Shown here piece by piece: positions 55,444 through 64,000 of a DNA stretch of 64,000 nt. The DNA comes from Arthrobacter sp. S39 (lineage in GTDB: Bacteria; Actinomycetota; Actinomycetes; Actinomycetales; Micrococcaceae). The translations under genes were made by a program, and so were the position numbers. The stretch's first letter is position 1; each line of letters opens with the position of its first letter. The notes beneath the pieces are model-generated. The model worked only from the letters and a program-made list of their open reading frames with translations. It made no database searches and had not been told where the DNA came from. The stretch covers positions 62,001 through 126,000 of the forward strand of contig NZ_SIHX01000003.1 of the NCBI RefSeq assembly GCF_004320525.1, read 5' to 3'.

Positions 55444-56283
55444 CTAGCTGTGGATCCCCGCGCGGCGGATAGTGGCTTCCGCGTGCTTGAGGATGGGCCC
55501 GTCGATCATCTTGCCGTTGTACTGGAACACGCCTGACCCGGCTGAGGCGGCGGCCTGCAGCAGTTCAGTCGCGGCGGAAACGTCGGCCTCTGACGGTGCG
55601 TAGGCGCCCCGGACCACGGCCGCCTGGGTGGGGTGGATGCAGGCTTTGGAGCCGAATCCGGACGCCACGGCATCAGCTGCCTCCACGGCAAGCCCTTCCA
55701 GGTCCGGGATGTTGACGTACACGGCGTCCACGGCGGCCTTACCGAAGGCGCCGGCGGCAAGGAGGACCGCGGACCGGGCGTGCAGGGCAACGGCGCGGTA
55801 GCCGCCGTCGTCCTTCCTGCTGGACGTGCCGCCCAGGGAAGCGAGCAGGTCCTCGGCTCCCCACATCAGCGCGACAACATTCGGTTCGGCGGCGATCGCG
55901 GGGGCGTTCAGGACGCCGGCCGCGGTTTCGCAGAGGGCCACCACGTGGAAGTCCTCCAGCGCTTTGAGCTGCCGGGCACTCTCCGCCTTGGCCAGCATCA
56001 CGGTGCGGTACGGCGTGTGCGCCAGGCAGTGCAGGTCCTTTTCGAACTCTTCGGTGCCGGCCGGGTTGATCCGGATGATGGTCCGGCTCGGGTCAAGTTC
56101 GGGTCCCTCGCCGGCGGCGCCCAGCTGGGCGAGGATCGCGCCGCGGGCCCTTTGTTTGTCTGCAGGCGCCACCGCGTCCTCAAGGTCGACAATCACGGCG
56201 TCGGCGCGTTCGGCGGCTTTCTGGAAGCGCTCGGGCCGGTCGGCAGGGCAAAAGAGGAGGGCTGGCCCCATCACAAAGGTCAT
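55444..56283 (-). CDS. CitE-like / HpcH-HpaI family CoA-ester lyase
   Basis: 279 residues from the ATG at 56283; the longer frame is rejected. The TIM-barrel family motifs are present: VIVDLEDAV (metal-binding Glu/Asp segment), RINPAGTEEF, VVALCETAAGVLNA and the late KACIHPTQAAVV. It likely cleaves a beta-hydroxyacyl-CoA. It overlaps the MaoC gene by 4 bp and is the last gene of the catabolic operon. The mycobacterial homologue in the same context is reported to act on beta-hydroxyacyl-CoA substrates. Confidence 0.88.
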   Translation of the reverse strand: MTFVMGPALLFCPADRPERFQKAAERADAVIVDLEDAVAPADKQRARGAILAQLGAAGEGPELDPSRTIIRINPAGTEEFEKDLHCLAHTPYRTVMLAKAESARQLKALEDFHVVALCETAAGVLNAPAIAAEPNVVALMWGAEDLLASLGGTSSRKDDGGYRAVALHARSAVLLAAGAFGKAAVDAVYVNIPDLEGLAVEAADAVASGFGSKACIHPTQAAVVRGAYAPSEADVSAATELLQAAASAGSGVFQYNGKMIDGPILKHAEATIRRAGIHS

Positions 56284-56804
56284 ACAGCCATTGTCCCCTT
56301 TTGGCCGCCGGTTTGCTGCCCGGAATGTGCCTCCCGTGTCCACATCAGGCAGCTCCGCGTAGCCAGCGCCACCACGGTGCCGTCCTGGTTCCGGCCGGTG
56401 TGCTGCATGGTCACGATCCCCTGGCCGGGCCGGGAGCCCGAGAGCCGTTTCCCGGTGATCACCGTCTCGGTGTACAGCGTGTCCCCGTGGTACAGCGGAT
56501 GCGGAAAGGACACATCGGTCAGGCCCAGCTGGGCGATGATGGTGCCCTGGGTCAGCTGCGACACGGACTGCCCCACCACGGTGGACAGCGTAAACATGGA
56601 GTTGACCAGCCGCTGGCCGAACGGCTGCCCGGCGCTCCACGCTGCGTCGAGGTGCAGCGCCTGGGTGTTCATGGTGAGGGTGGTGAACAGGACGTTGTCG
56701 GTTTCCGTGACGGTGCGGCCCGGCCGGTGGGCGTAGAGTACGCCCTCTTCCAGTTCGTCGAAGTACAGGCCGCGCTGTTCAACAACCCGGGGATTGTCCG
56801 TCAT
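56280..56804 (-). CDS. MaoC-family (R)-enoyl-CoA hydratase-like protein
   Basis: 174 residues from the ATG at 56804. The hot-dog fold motif around [15 protein letters not shown] and the earlier [20 protein letters not shown] (Asn-His-Asp type active site region) fit MaoC-type dehydratases. It overlaps the CoA-transferase B gene by 4 bp and the lyase gene by 4 bp. It likely hydrates an enoyl-CoA in the pathway. Confidence 0.87.
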   Translation of the reverse strand: MTDNPRVVEQRGLYFDELEEGVLYAHRPGRTVTETDNVLFTTLTMNTQALHLDAAWSAGQPFGQRLVNSMFTLSTVVGQSVSQLTQGTIIAQLGLTDVSFPHPLYHGDTLYTETVITGKRLSGSRPGQGIVTMQHTGRNQDGTVVALATRSCLMWTREAHSGQQTGGQKGTMAV

Positions 56805-57568
56805 ACGGTGAGTTCCTGGTCCTCTTCGAACAGTTCGGCCCCGGTGGCCGCGGCCACCTCCTCCACGGACACGTTGGGGGCCAGTTCGCGGAGCACCAGC
56901 CGGGACGACCCGCCTTCGGTGACGACGTCTATCACGGCGAGGTCGGTGATGATCCGGTCCACGCAGGCTTTGCCGGTCAGCGGCAGCGAGCACTGCTCCA
57001 CGATCTTGGGCCGGCCATTGCGGTCCACGTGTTCCATCATCACAATGACCTTTTTGGCGCCGAAGACCAGGTCCATGGCCCCGCCCATGCCCTTCACCAT
57101 CTTGCCCGGGATCATCCAGTTGGCGAGGTCGCCGTTCTGGGCCACTTCCATGGCGCCGAGCACGGCGACGTCGACGTGGCCGCCGCGGATCATGCCGAAT
57201 GACGACGCCGAATCGAAGAACGCGGCACCCTTGTTGACGGTGACGGTTTCCTTGCCTGCGTTGATGAGGTCGGGGTCGACGGCATCATCGCTGGGGTAGG
57301 GGCCCACCCCCAGGATCCCGTTCTCCGAATGCAGCACCACTTCCACGCCGGCCGGGATGTAGTTGGGGATCAGCGTGGGCATGCCGATCCCCAGGTTGAC
57401 GTACTGCCCGTTGCTGAGCTCGCGGGCAACCCGGGCGGCCAGTTCGTTGCGGGTCCACCCCTTGGCTTCCTGGTCGGCGCCTTCCGGATGCCCGACGGCG
57501 GCACGCCGGTATTCAGGGCGGACGGCTTCGGGGCGGGGAGGCGCCCCCTGCGGGCTGCTGGACTCCAT
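56801..57568 (-). CDS. scoB: 3-oxoacid CoA-transferase subunit B
   Basis: 255 residues. The catalytic-glutamate segment [11 protein letters not shown] is intact, and a [11 protein letters not shown] segment begins the fold. The N-terminal 35 residues are extra compared with typical subunits. The start is 2 bp after the subunit A stop. It moves CoA from succinyl-CoA or acetyl-CoA to acetoacetate. Confidence 0.93.
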   Translation of the reverse strand: MESSSPQGAPPRPEAVRPEYRRAAVGHPEGADQEAKGWTRNELAARVARELSNGQYVNLGIGMPTLIPNYIPAGVEVVLHSENGILGVGPYPSDDAVDPDLINAGKETVTVNKGAAFFDSASSFGMIRGGHVDVAVLGAMEVAQNGDLANWMIPGKMVKGMGGAMDLVFGAKKVIVMMEHVDRNGRPKIVEQCSLPLTGKACVDRIITDLAVIDVVTEGGSSRLVLRELAPNVSVEEVAAATGAELFEEDQELTV

Positions 57569-57570
57569 GG

Positions 57571-58365
57571 CTACGCTCCTGCCTGTTCTGTGGCGCTTTC
57601 GTTTCCGGTGGCGTGTTTCAGGGCAACTGTCCGCTTCTCGATCCGTTTTTCACCGGCGGGGACAACCACCACCCGCTGGACGAAGATGCCCGGGGTGTGG
57701 ACGTGTTCGGGGTCCAACTCCCCCGGTTCCACGAGTTCCTCCACCTCCGCGATGGTGATCCTGCCCGCCATGGCGCAAAGCGGGTTGAAGTTCATGGCCG
57801 TTGCGTGGAAGACGAGGTTGCCGTGGCGGTCGCCCTTCCAGGCGTGGACCAAGCCGTAGTCGGGTGTCAGCGATTCCTCCAGGACGTAGTCGACCCCGTT
57901 GAAAGGGCGCACTTCCTTGGCAGCAGATGCGATCGCGATGCCGCCGTCGGCGTCGTACTTCTGCGGCAGGCCGCCGTCGGATACCTGAGTGCCCACTCCA
58001 GCCTTGGTGTAGAAGGCCGGGATCCCGGCGCCGCCCGCCCGGAGTTTCTCGGCGAGGGTTCCCTGCGGGGTGAGGACCACTTCGAGTTCACCCGAGAGGT
58101 ACTGGCGCGCGAACTCCTTGTTTTCGCCAACGTAGGAGCTGATGGTCCGCCTGATCCGGCCGTCGCGGAGCAGGACGCCCAGTCCCCAGTCATCCACGCC
58201 GCAGTTGTTGCTCACGGTCTCCAGTTCCCTGGTGCCGCGACGGTGCAGGGCGTCGATCAGGGCAACAGGGATTCCGCACAGGCCGAACCCTCCCACCGCG
58301 AGGGACGCGCCGTCGGGGATGTCCGCTACGGCTTCCTCGGCGCTGGCAACAACCTTGTTAATCAT
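57571..58365 (-). CDS. scoA: 3-oxoacid CoA-transferase subunit A
   Basis: 264 residues with the signature [16 protein letters not shown] near the N-terminus and the conserved [22 protein letters not shown]. It pairs with subunit B. It is downstream of the acyl-CoA dehydrogenase gene with 23 bp between. Confidence 0.94.
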   Translation of the reverse strand: MINKVVASAEEAVADIPDGASLAVGGFGLCGIPVALIDALHRRGTRELETVSNNCGVDDWGLGVLLRDGRIRRTISSYVGENKEFARQYLSGELEVVLTPQGTLAEKLRAGGAGIPAFYTKAGVGTQVSDGGLPQKYDADGGIAIASAAKEVRPFNGVDYVLEESLTPDYGLVHAWKGDRHGNLVFHATAMNFNPLCAMAGRITIAEVEELVEPGELDPEHVHTPGIFVQRVVVVPAGEKRIEKRTVALKHATGNESATEQAGA

Positions 58366-58388
58366 CAGTGATCCTCTCCGGCCGGCTA

Positions 58389-59552
58389 TTACAGTCCGAG
58401 TTCGCGGGCGATCAGCATCAGCTGGACCTCCGTGGTGCCCTCCCCCACTTCAAGGATCTTGGAGTCGCGGTAATGGCGTGCCACGGTGAATTCGTTGATG
58501 AAGCCATAGCCGCCGAATACCTGGGTGGCATCCCGCGCGTTGTCCATGGCCGCCTCGCCTGCGACCATCTTAGCGATGGCCGCCTGCGTCTTGAATGGCT
58601 TGCCGGCGAGCATCCTCGCGGCGGCGTCGTAGTACGCCAGGCGGGCGGTATGCGCGCGCGCCTGCATGCGGGCGATCTTGAACGCGATGGCCTGGTGCTT
58701 GCCGATGTAATGGCCAAAAGCGCTGCGCTCCTTGGCGTATTTCACCGACAGGTCCACGCAGCCCTGCGCAGCGCCCGTGGCCAGGGCGGCGATGGCGATG
58801 CGGCCTTCGTCCAGGATGGAGAGGAAGTTGGCGTAGCCCCGCCCCTCCTCGCCCAACAGATTCGATTCGGGCACGCGGACGTCTTTCAGCGTCAGCGGAT
58901 GCGTGTCCGAGGCGTTCCAGCCCACCTTGTTGTAGGCCCGTTCCGCCGTGAACCCGGGCGTGTTGGTGGGCACCAGGATGGTGGAGATCTCCTTCCTGAT
59001 GCTCCCGTCCTTGCGTTCCTTTTGACCGGTGACGGCAGTCACCGTCACCAGACGGGTGATATCCGTGCCGGAGTTGGTGATGAACTCCTTGTTGCCGTTG
59101 ATGACCCACTCGCCTCCCTCACGCCGCGCGTGGGTTTTAGTGCCGCCTGCGTCGGAGCCGGCTTCAGGCTCGGTGAGGCCGAAGCCGGCGAGCGCCTGGC
59201 CCGAGGCCAGCATCGGCAGCCATTCCTCCTTCTGGGCGTCGGTGCCGAACCGGTAGACGGGCATGGCGCCCAGGGAGACGCCGGCTTCCAGAGTGATGGC
59301 CACGGACTGGTCCACCCGGCCCAGCTGCTCCAGTGCGAGCGCCAGGGCAAAGTAGTCCCCGCCCATCCCGCCGAATTCCTCGGGGAACGGCAGCCCGAAG
59401 AGGCCCATGTCGGCCATCTGCTTCACGATTTCGTACGGGAAGCTGTGCTCCTCGTCGTGTTTGGCGGACACGGGGGCCACCACGTGGTCCGCGAAGTCCC
59501 TCACGGTGTCGCTGAGGTCCTGGTATTCCTCGCTGAGTTCAAAATCCGGCAT
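58389..59552 (-). CDS. Acyl-CoA dehydrogenase
   Basis: 387 residues from the ATG at 59552, 2 bp after the carboxylase alpha stop. FAD and substrate motifs [33 protein letters not shown] and the C-terminal [17 protein letters not shown] are clear. The catalytic base appears to be the Glu in GEGTTEV, the SCAD/MCAD position, while the isovaleryl-CoA dehydrogenase position (LDEGRIAIA) has Gly. The context suggests a branched-chain acyl-CoA substrate. Confidence 0.94.
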   Translation of the reverse strand: MPDFELSEEYQDLSDTVRDFADHVVAPVSAKHDEEHSFPYEIVKQMADMGLFGLPFPEEFGGMGGDYFALALALEQLGRVDQSVAITLEAGVSLGAMPVYRFGTDAQKEEWLPMLASGQALAGFGLTEPEAGSDAGGTKTHARREGGEWVINGNKEFITNSGTDITRLVTVTAVTGQKERKDGSIRKEISTILVPTNTPGFTAERAYNKVGWNASDTHPLTLKDVRVPESNLLGEEGRGYANFLSILDEGRIAIAALATGAAQGCVDLSVKYAKERSAFGHYIGKHQAIAFKIARMQARAHTARLAYYDAAARMLAGKPFKTQAAIAKMVAGEAAMDNARDATQVFGGYGFINEFTVARHYRDSKILEVGEGTTEVQLMLIARELGL

Positions 59553-59554
59553 TG

Positions 59555-61750
59555 CTAGGCTCCCTCGCCTGTGGTGGGTGGGTCTTGGATGGTGCTGCCC
59601 GGCTGTGCCGGGCTTTCGGTGTGGTCTTCGGCATGGATGGTGGCCAGGACCTGGTCGGCCCTGACGGACTGACCGGCCGTGACGCTGATGTGGACGGTGC
59701 CGGCCACCTCGGCCAGCAGTTGGTGCTCCATCTTCATGGCTTCCACGGAGAGGAGAACCTGGCCGGCCGCCACAGTGTCGCCGTTGCTGACTGCCACGGA
59801 GACCACCGTGCCGGGCATGGGCGAGCGGACCTCGGGCTCTGCGGTGCCTTCTTCGCGGTGGATGGCGGCGAGCACCCGTTCGAGCCTGGACTCCCGTGTC
59901 AGCACCTCCAGCCGGCAGGACCAGCCGCCGTTGCCAAGGAACAGTTCCGTGGGGCCGCCGGGGGCCGCGTGCTCCGGGCCCGTGCTGCCGGGACCCCGCA
60001 CCGCCGGGGCCAGTGAGTACCCGGTGGCTTCGCCGTCGAGGGTCAGCAGCGCCTGGCGGCGGGAGGTGAGCTCCAGCGATGCCGGACGTTCCGGCCCGCC
60101 GTCCACGGCCACGAGGGCGGTGCCCGCCGCCAGGCTGCCTTTGACACACACTGTTGCGATGCCGCCGTCGGGCGTTCCCAGGCTGATCCGCCGGGGCGCC
60201 GGCGCCCCGATCCGCCAGCCGTTGCCGGCCCGCCACGGACCGGAGGTGGCCACCGCACTGTCCTGTTCCCCGCTCGCGACGGCGTACAGGGCGGCGGCCA
60301 CGAGTTCGGCGTCGCCGACCCGCCGGAACGCGAAGTCCGGCATTTTGCGCTCGATCAGGCCGGTGTCCAGATGCCCGGCGCGGACATCTGGGTCATTGAT
60401 CAGCAGCCGCAGGTACTCAATGTTTGTGTCGATGCCAAGCGCGGTGTAGCCGGTGAGGGCCGCGTCCAGGGTGTCCAGGGCTGCCGTGCGGTCCGGGCCC
60501 CACGCGATGACCTTGGAGATCATGGGGTCGTAGCTGGACGAGATCTCCAGCCCCTCCAGCAGGGCTGAGTCCACCCGGACCCTGCCGGCTGAGTGATCCG
60601 GCAATTCGTCCAGGAGGAGCACGGTCCCGGTGGACGGCAGGAAGTTTCGCTCCGGGATTTCGGCGTAGACGCGGGCTTCGACGGCGTGCCCGTTGAGTTC
60701 GACGTCGGCCTGCCGGATGGTCAGTTCCTCGCCGGCAGCAATGCGGACCTGCCATTCGACCAGGTCGACGCCGGTGACCATTTCGGTGACCGGGTGCTCC
60801 ACCTGGAGCCGGGTGTTCATCTCCATAAAGAAGAACTCGTCCGGAGCCTCGTCGGAGACCAGGAATTCCACGGTTCCGGCGCCGCTGTAGTGGACGCTCC
60901 GTGCCGCCTGGCAGGCGGCCTCGCCGATCCGAGCCCGGGTGGCGCCGCCGTCGTTCAATGCATCCAGCAGCGGCGAGGGCGCTTCTTCGATGACTTTCTG
61001 GTGGCGGCGCTGCAGCGAGCACTCGCGCTCGCCCAGGTGGATCACGTTGCCGTGGTTGTCGGCCAGGACCTGGACCTCGATGTGCCGGGGCGTGCGGACC
61101 AGCCGCTCCAGGAACAGCGTGTCGTCGCCGAAGGCACTCGCGGCAACACGCCGTGCGGTTTCCAAAGTGGCGGGCAGCTCCCCGGCGCGTTCGACGATGT
61201 GCATGCCCTTCCCGCCGCCGCCCGCGGACGGTTTGATGAGCAACGGGAATCCGACGGCGTCCGCGGCCCCGATCAGCTGGGCGTCCGTCATGCCCGGCTC
61301 GGCAATGCCCGGCACCACCGGGACACCGTAGCCGGCAACGTGGTTCTTGGACCGGATCTTGTCGCCCATGACGTTCAGGGACTCCACCCCCGGCCCGATG
61401 AACGTGATGCCGGCCGCTTCCAGGGCGCGGGCAAAGTCCACGTTTTCGCTCAGGAAGCCGTAGCCGGGGTGGACGGCCTCGGCGCCGGTGTCGTGGCAGG
61501 CCTGGATGATGGCCTCGATGTTCAGGTAGCTCTGCGCTGCGGCGGCCGGGCCGATCCGCACGGCAGCGTCAGCCTCCCGCACGTGCCGGGCACCGGCGTC
61601 GGCATCGCTGTAGACGGCAACCGAACGGATGCCCAGTGCACGCAGGGTGCGGATCACGCGGCAGGCAATCTCCCCGCGGTTGGCCACGAGGACAGTACCG
61701 AACAGGGTCTTTCCGCGTGTTGGTGCGGTGGTCGGCGAAGGAACAGTCAT
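59555..61750 (-). CDS. accA1: Acyl-CoA carboxylase alpha subunit (biotin carboxylase plus BCCP)
   Basis: 731 residues. A biotin carboxylase N-terminal half (ATP-grasp with KPSAGGGGKGMHIV, FFMEMNTRLQVEHPVTEM) is joined to a C-terminal biotin carrier domain whose attachment lysine is Lys673 in EAMKMEHQL. It supplies carboxybiotin to the beta subunit encoded just upstream (7-bp gap). The context points to 3-methylcrotonyl-CoA carboxylation. Confidence 0.94.
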   Translation of the reverse strand: MTVPSPTTAPTRGKTLFGTVLVANRGEIACRVIRTLRALGIRSVAVYSDADAGARHVREADAAVRIGPAAAAQSYLNIEAIIQACHDTGAEAVHPGYGFLSENVDFARALEAAGITFIGPGVESLNVMGDKIRSKNHVAGYGVPVVPGIAEPGMTDAQLIGAADAVGFPLLIKPSAGGGGKGMHIVERAGELPATLETARRVAASAFGDDTLFLERLVRTPRHIEVQVLADNHGNVIHLGERECSLQRRHQKVIEEAPSPLLDALNDGGATRARIGEAACQAARSVHYSGAGTVEFLVSDEAPDEFFFMEMNTRLQVEHPVTEMVTGVDLVEWQVRIAAGEELTIRQADVELNGHAVEARVYAEIPERNFLPSTGTVLLLDELPDHSAGRVRVDSALLEGLEISSSYDPMISKVIAWGPDRTAALDTLDAALTGYTALGIDTNIEYLRLLINDPDVRAGHLDTGLIERKMPDFAFRRVGDAELVAAALYAVASGEQDSAVATSGPWRAGNGWRIGAPAPRRISLGTPDGGIATVCVKGSLAAGTALVAVDGGPERPASLELTSRRQALLTLDGEATGYSLAPAVRGPGSTGPEHAAPGGPTELFLGNGGWSCRLEVLTRESRLERVLAAIHREEGTAEPEVRSPMPGTVVSVAVSNGDTVAAGQVLLSVEAMKMEHQLLAEVAGTVHISVTAGQSVRADQVLATIHAEDHTESPAQPGSTIQDPPTTGEGA

Positions 61751-61757
61751 TGCTGGC

Positions 61758-63365
61758 TCACATCCGGAAAAGGCCGAAGGAGGTCTCCGGCAGCGGGGTG
61801 CGGGAGACGACGTCGAGCGCCAGTCCCAGGACGGTGCGGGTGTCCGCGGGGTCGATCACGCCGTCATCCCAGAGGCGGGCGGTGGAGTAGTACGGACTGC
61901 CCTGGTCCTCGTACTGCTGCCTGATGGGGGCCTTGAACGCTTCCTCGTCCTCGGCGGACCAGTCCTCGCCGGCGGCCTCGTACTGGTCCCGCTTCACCGT
62001 GGCCAGCACGCTGGACGCCTGGTTTCCGCCCATGACGGAAATCCGGCTGGCCGGCCACATCCACAGGAAGCGCGGCGAGTAGGCCCGGCCGCACATGGAA
62101 TAGTTCCCGGCACCGAATGAGCCGCCGATGACCACGGTCAGCTTGGGCACCCGGGCGGTGGCAACCGCGGTGACCATCTTGGCACCGTTCTTGGCAATGC
62201 CGCCCTGCTCCGAGTCCTTGCCCACCATAAAACCGGAAATGTTCTGCAGGAAGACCAAGGGTATGCCGCGCTGGTCGCAGAGCTCGATGAAGTGCGCGCC
62301 CTTGAGCGAGGACTCGCTGAAGAGCACCCCGTTGTTGGCCACGATCCCCACCGGGTGTCCGTGAATCCTGGCGAAGCCGGTCACCAGCGTGGCGCCGTAT
62401 TCCTTCTTGAACTCGTGGAACCGGCTGCCGTCCACCAGCCGGGCGATGACCTCATGGACGTCGTACTGCGCATTCACGTCCGTAGGCACCGCACCGTAAA
62501 GCCCGGCAGGATCCGCAAGAGGGTCGACGGCGGTTTCCACATCCCACACGGGGGCCGCCGGCCGGGGCAGGGTGGCAACTATGTCGCGGATGATCTGCAG
62601 GGCATGTTCGTCGTTCTCCGCCAGGTGGTCCGTGACGCCGGAAATCCTCGAGTGGACCTCGCCACCGCCCAGCTCCTCCGCCGTGACAATCTCGCCGATG
62701 GCGGCCTTCACCAGCGGCGGACCGCCCAGGAAGATGGTCCCCTGGTTACGGACGATCACCGTCTCGTCACTCATCGCCGGGACGTAGGCGCCGCCGGCCG
62801 TGCAGGAGCCCATCACGGAGGATATCTGCGGGATTTTGGCGGCCGAAAGCCTGGCCTGGTTGTAGAAAATCCGGCCGAAGTGCTCCTTGTCCGGGAACAC
62901 CTCGTCCTGCTTGGGCAGGAACGCTCCGCCCGAGTCCACCAGGTAAATGCAGGGCAACCGGTTCTCCAGGGCGATCTCCTGGGCCCGGAGGTGCTTCTTC
63001 ACCGTCATCGGGTAGTACGTGCCGCCCTTAACGGTGGCGTCATTGGAAATCACCAGCACCTGGCGGCCATGCACCAGGCCAATGCCGGCAATGACCCCTG
63101 CGCCGGGCGACTCGTTGTTGTACATCCCGTGTGCGGCCAGCGGGGCAATCTCCAGGAACGGGCTGCCGTCGTCGAGCAACTGGTCGATGCGTTCACGCGG
63201 GAGCAGCTTGCCGCGGGCCACGTGGCGTTCGCGGGATTTTTCCGGTCCACCCAGCGCGGCTTCAGCCAGCCTGGACCGGAGCTCGGCGGCGAGCGCGAGC
63301 TGAGCCCGGTTGTTGGCCGCAAAGGCATCACTCGCGGCGTCAAGCCGGCTGGCGAGGGTCTCCAT
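61758..63365 (-). CDS. accD1: Acyl-CoA carboxylase beta subunit (methylcrotonyl-CoA type)
   Basis: 535 residues from the ATG at 63365. The carboxyltransferase signatures [40 protein letters not shown] and [16 protein letters not shown] are characteristic of 3-methylcrotonyl-CoA carboxylase beta subunits rather than AccD or PccB. An upstream TTG at 63422 would overlap the putative operator, so I reject it. It is the first gene of the operon. Confidence 0.93.
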   Translation of the reverse strand: METLASRLDAASDAFAANNRAQLALAAELRSRLAEAALGGPEKSRERHVARGKLLPRERIDQLLDDGSPFLEIAPLAAHGMYNNESPGAGVIAGIGLVHGRQVLVISNDATVKGGTYYPMTVKKHLRAQEIALENRLPCIYLVDSGGAFLPKQDEVFPDKEHFGRIFYNQARLSAAKIPQISSVMGSCTAGGAYVPAMSDETVIVRNQGTIFLGGPPLVKAAIGEIVTAEELGGGEVHSRISGVTDHLAENDEHALQIIRDIVATLPRPAAPVWDVETAVDPLADPAGLYGAVPTDVNAQYDVHEVIARLVDGSRFHEFKKEYGATLVTGFARIHGHPVGIVANNGVLFSESSLKGAHFIELCDQRGIPLVFLQNISGFMVGKDSEQGGIAKNGAKMVTAVATARVPKLTVVIGGSFGAGNYSMCGRAYSPRFLWMWPASRISVMGGNQASSVLATVKRDQYEAAGEDWSAEDEEAFKAPIRQQYEDQGSPYYSTARLWDDGVIDPADTRTVLGLALDVVSRTPLPETSFGLFRM

Positions 63366-63422
63366 CGACTGGTCCGTTCCTGTATCTGTTTGGTAACGCG
63401 TTTTGAGGGCGGTTAAAGCCAA

Positions 63423-63446
63423 CTCGGTTAGCGCTTTGTAACTGAG
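63423..63446 (-). promoter_or_regulatory. Palindromic operator candidate between accD1 and its TetR regulator
   Basis: CTCGGTTA (63423-63430), 8 bp, then TAACTGAG (63439-63446) pairs 7 of 8 positions. It is midway between the divergent starts (58 bp from accD1 and 77 bp from the regulator), where one TetR dimer could control both. TAAC/GTTA halves recur nearby (63451-63466). Inferred from sequence only. Confidence 0.55.
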
Positions 63447-63522
63447 ATTAGGTTAGTCTCTATTAACTGTGATGTCCAACACATCGAGGCGTTGCTAGAA
63501 TTTGCTGGTCCGAGGAGGAAAT

Positions 63523-64000
63523 GTGCCCACTACCCGACCGGTACGGCCAACCCAACAGGCCCAGCCGATGCCGTCTGCCCAGGCCGGTCCGGCAACCAAC
63601 GGCGCTGCTTCAGCCAACGGGGGCGCCGCAGCGCAGGCCGCCCCGGGAACCCAGCGCAGCCAGGCCAAGGAGTTACGGCGCCAGGCGTTGCTGGTGGCTG
63701 CCGCCTCTCTGTTCGCCAAGAACGGCTTCAACCGGGTGTCGCTGGAGGACCTGGGTGCCGCGGCCGGCGTCAGCGGACCCGCGGTCTACCGCCACTTCCC
63801 GGGCAAGCAGGCAGTACTGGGCGACCTGTTGCTCACCGTCAGCCGGGAACTGCTGGACGGCGGACTGAGGGTAATAGCCGAAACCACGGATCCGCTCGCG
63901 GCACTGCGCCGGCTGGTGGCGTTCCAGGTGGATTTTGCCCTGGGCAAGCCTGACGTGATCCGGGTGCAGGACCGCGACTTCAGCAACCTCACCGAGAAGG
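63523..64000 (+). CDS. TetR-family regulator of the catabolic operon (partial, runs off the right edge)
   Basis: The open frame starts at the GTG at 63523, with GAGGAGG 4 nt upstream, and has 159 codons before the window ends. About 50 Gln/Ala/Pro-rich residues precede the TetR helix-turn-helix (LRRQALLVAAASLFAKNGFN, then VSLEDLGAAAGVSGPAVYRHF). The C-terminal ligand domain has begun but is not complete. It is divergent from accD1 and likely senses an acyl-CoA intermediate; this is inferred. Confidence 0.88.
   Translation, partial: MPTTRPVRPTQQAQPMPSAQAGPATNGAASANGGAAAQAAPGTQRSQAKELRRQALLVAAASLFAKNGFNRVSLEDLGAAAGVSGPAVYRHFPGKQAVLGDLLLTVSRELLDGGLRVIAETTDPLAALRRLVAFQVDFALGKPDVIRVQDRDFSNLTEK

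Overview
The window is a 64-kb piece of a high-GC actinobacterial chromosome. The order of the housekeeping genes, the actinobacterial forms of NusA (no C-terminal acidic repeats) and IF-2 (long Gly/Pro/Ala-rich N-terminus), and a DUF222/HNH gene all suggest a Micrococcaceae genome, most likely Arthrobacter or Pseudarthrobacter. No rRNA, tRNA, CRISPR array, transposase or prophage gene was recognised.

The backbone lies on the minus strand. Read from right to left it is dxr, rseP-type protease, ispG, a GNAT gene, proS, rimP, nusA, ylxR, infB, rbfA, truB, ribF, rpsO, pnp, an M16 peptidase, dapB, dapA, rnj and the start of ftsK at the left edge. This is a classic conserved run of translation, RNA decay, isoprenoid, diaminopimelate and cell-division genes. 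Accessory modules interrupt it.

The modules, left to right:
- A small LexA-box-like-preceded gene related to the N-terminus of DUF222 proteins, and a membrane acyltransferase-like gene (4.0-5.9 kb).
- A nearly complete molybdenum cofactor module: moaE-mog-moaC-moeA plus a membrane-anchored sulfite-oxidase-fold enzyme on the minus strand, and moaA-moaD on the plus strand (7.2-13.2 kb).
- A 3.4-kb segment bounded by inverted pairs of a short repeat, carrying a DUF222/HNH gene with an in-frame hexanucleotide microsatellite, a LuxR-type regulator and a small ABM-like gene (13.2-16.6 kb).
- A two-gene tryptophan-to-kynurenine module (21.5-23.7 kb).
- An aminotransferase, a zinc-ribbon thioredoxin and a nucleobase deaminase (26.7-28.8 kb).
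- A DUF4439 ferritin-like protein, a VIT/CCC1 transporter, an APH-fold kinase, a PLP decarboxylase and a TauE/SafE transporter (35.0-40.2 kb).
- An ABC-2 exporter with its own TetR regulator, and a lipoprotein (42.4-45.4 kb).
- A YciI protein and a translationally coupled SatD-like/membrane protein pair behind an unusually AT-rich control region (47.5-49.1 kb).

The right end holds a membrane-anchored substrate-binding/VWA protein, a lipase-maturation-factor-like membrane protein, and a tightly packed acyl-CoA catabolic operon. That operon contains a methylcrotonyl-type carboxylase (beta and biotinylated alpha subunits), an acyl-CoA dehydrogenase, both subunits of a 3-oxoacid CoA-transferase, a MaoC hydratase and a CitE-like lyase. 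It is divergent from a TetR regulator that runs off the right edge. Its content matches the mycobacterial accA1/accD1 leucine-degradation region.

Non-coding structure is richer than usual. It includes two inverted pairs of a 21-25-bp interspersed repeat, a 106-bp nested palindrome between infB and rbfA, a strong orphan hairpin between proS and the ABC operon, a REP-like inverted repeat next to the protease gene, a perfect DnaA-box match before the HNH gene, and candidate operators for LexA, the exporter TetR and the catabolic TetR.
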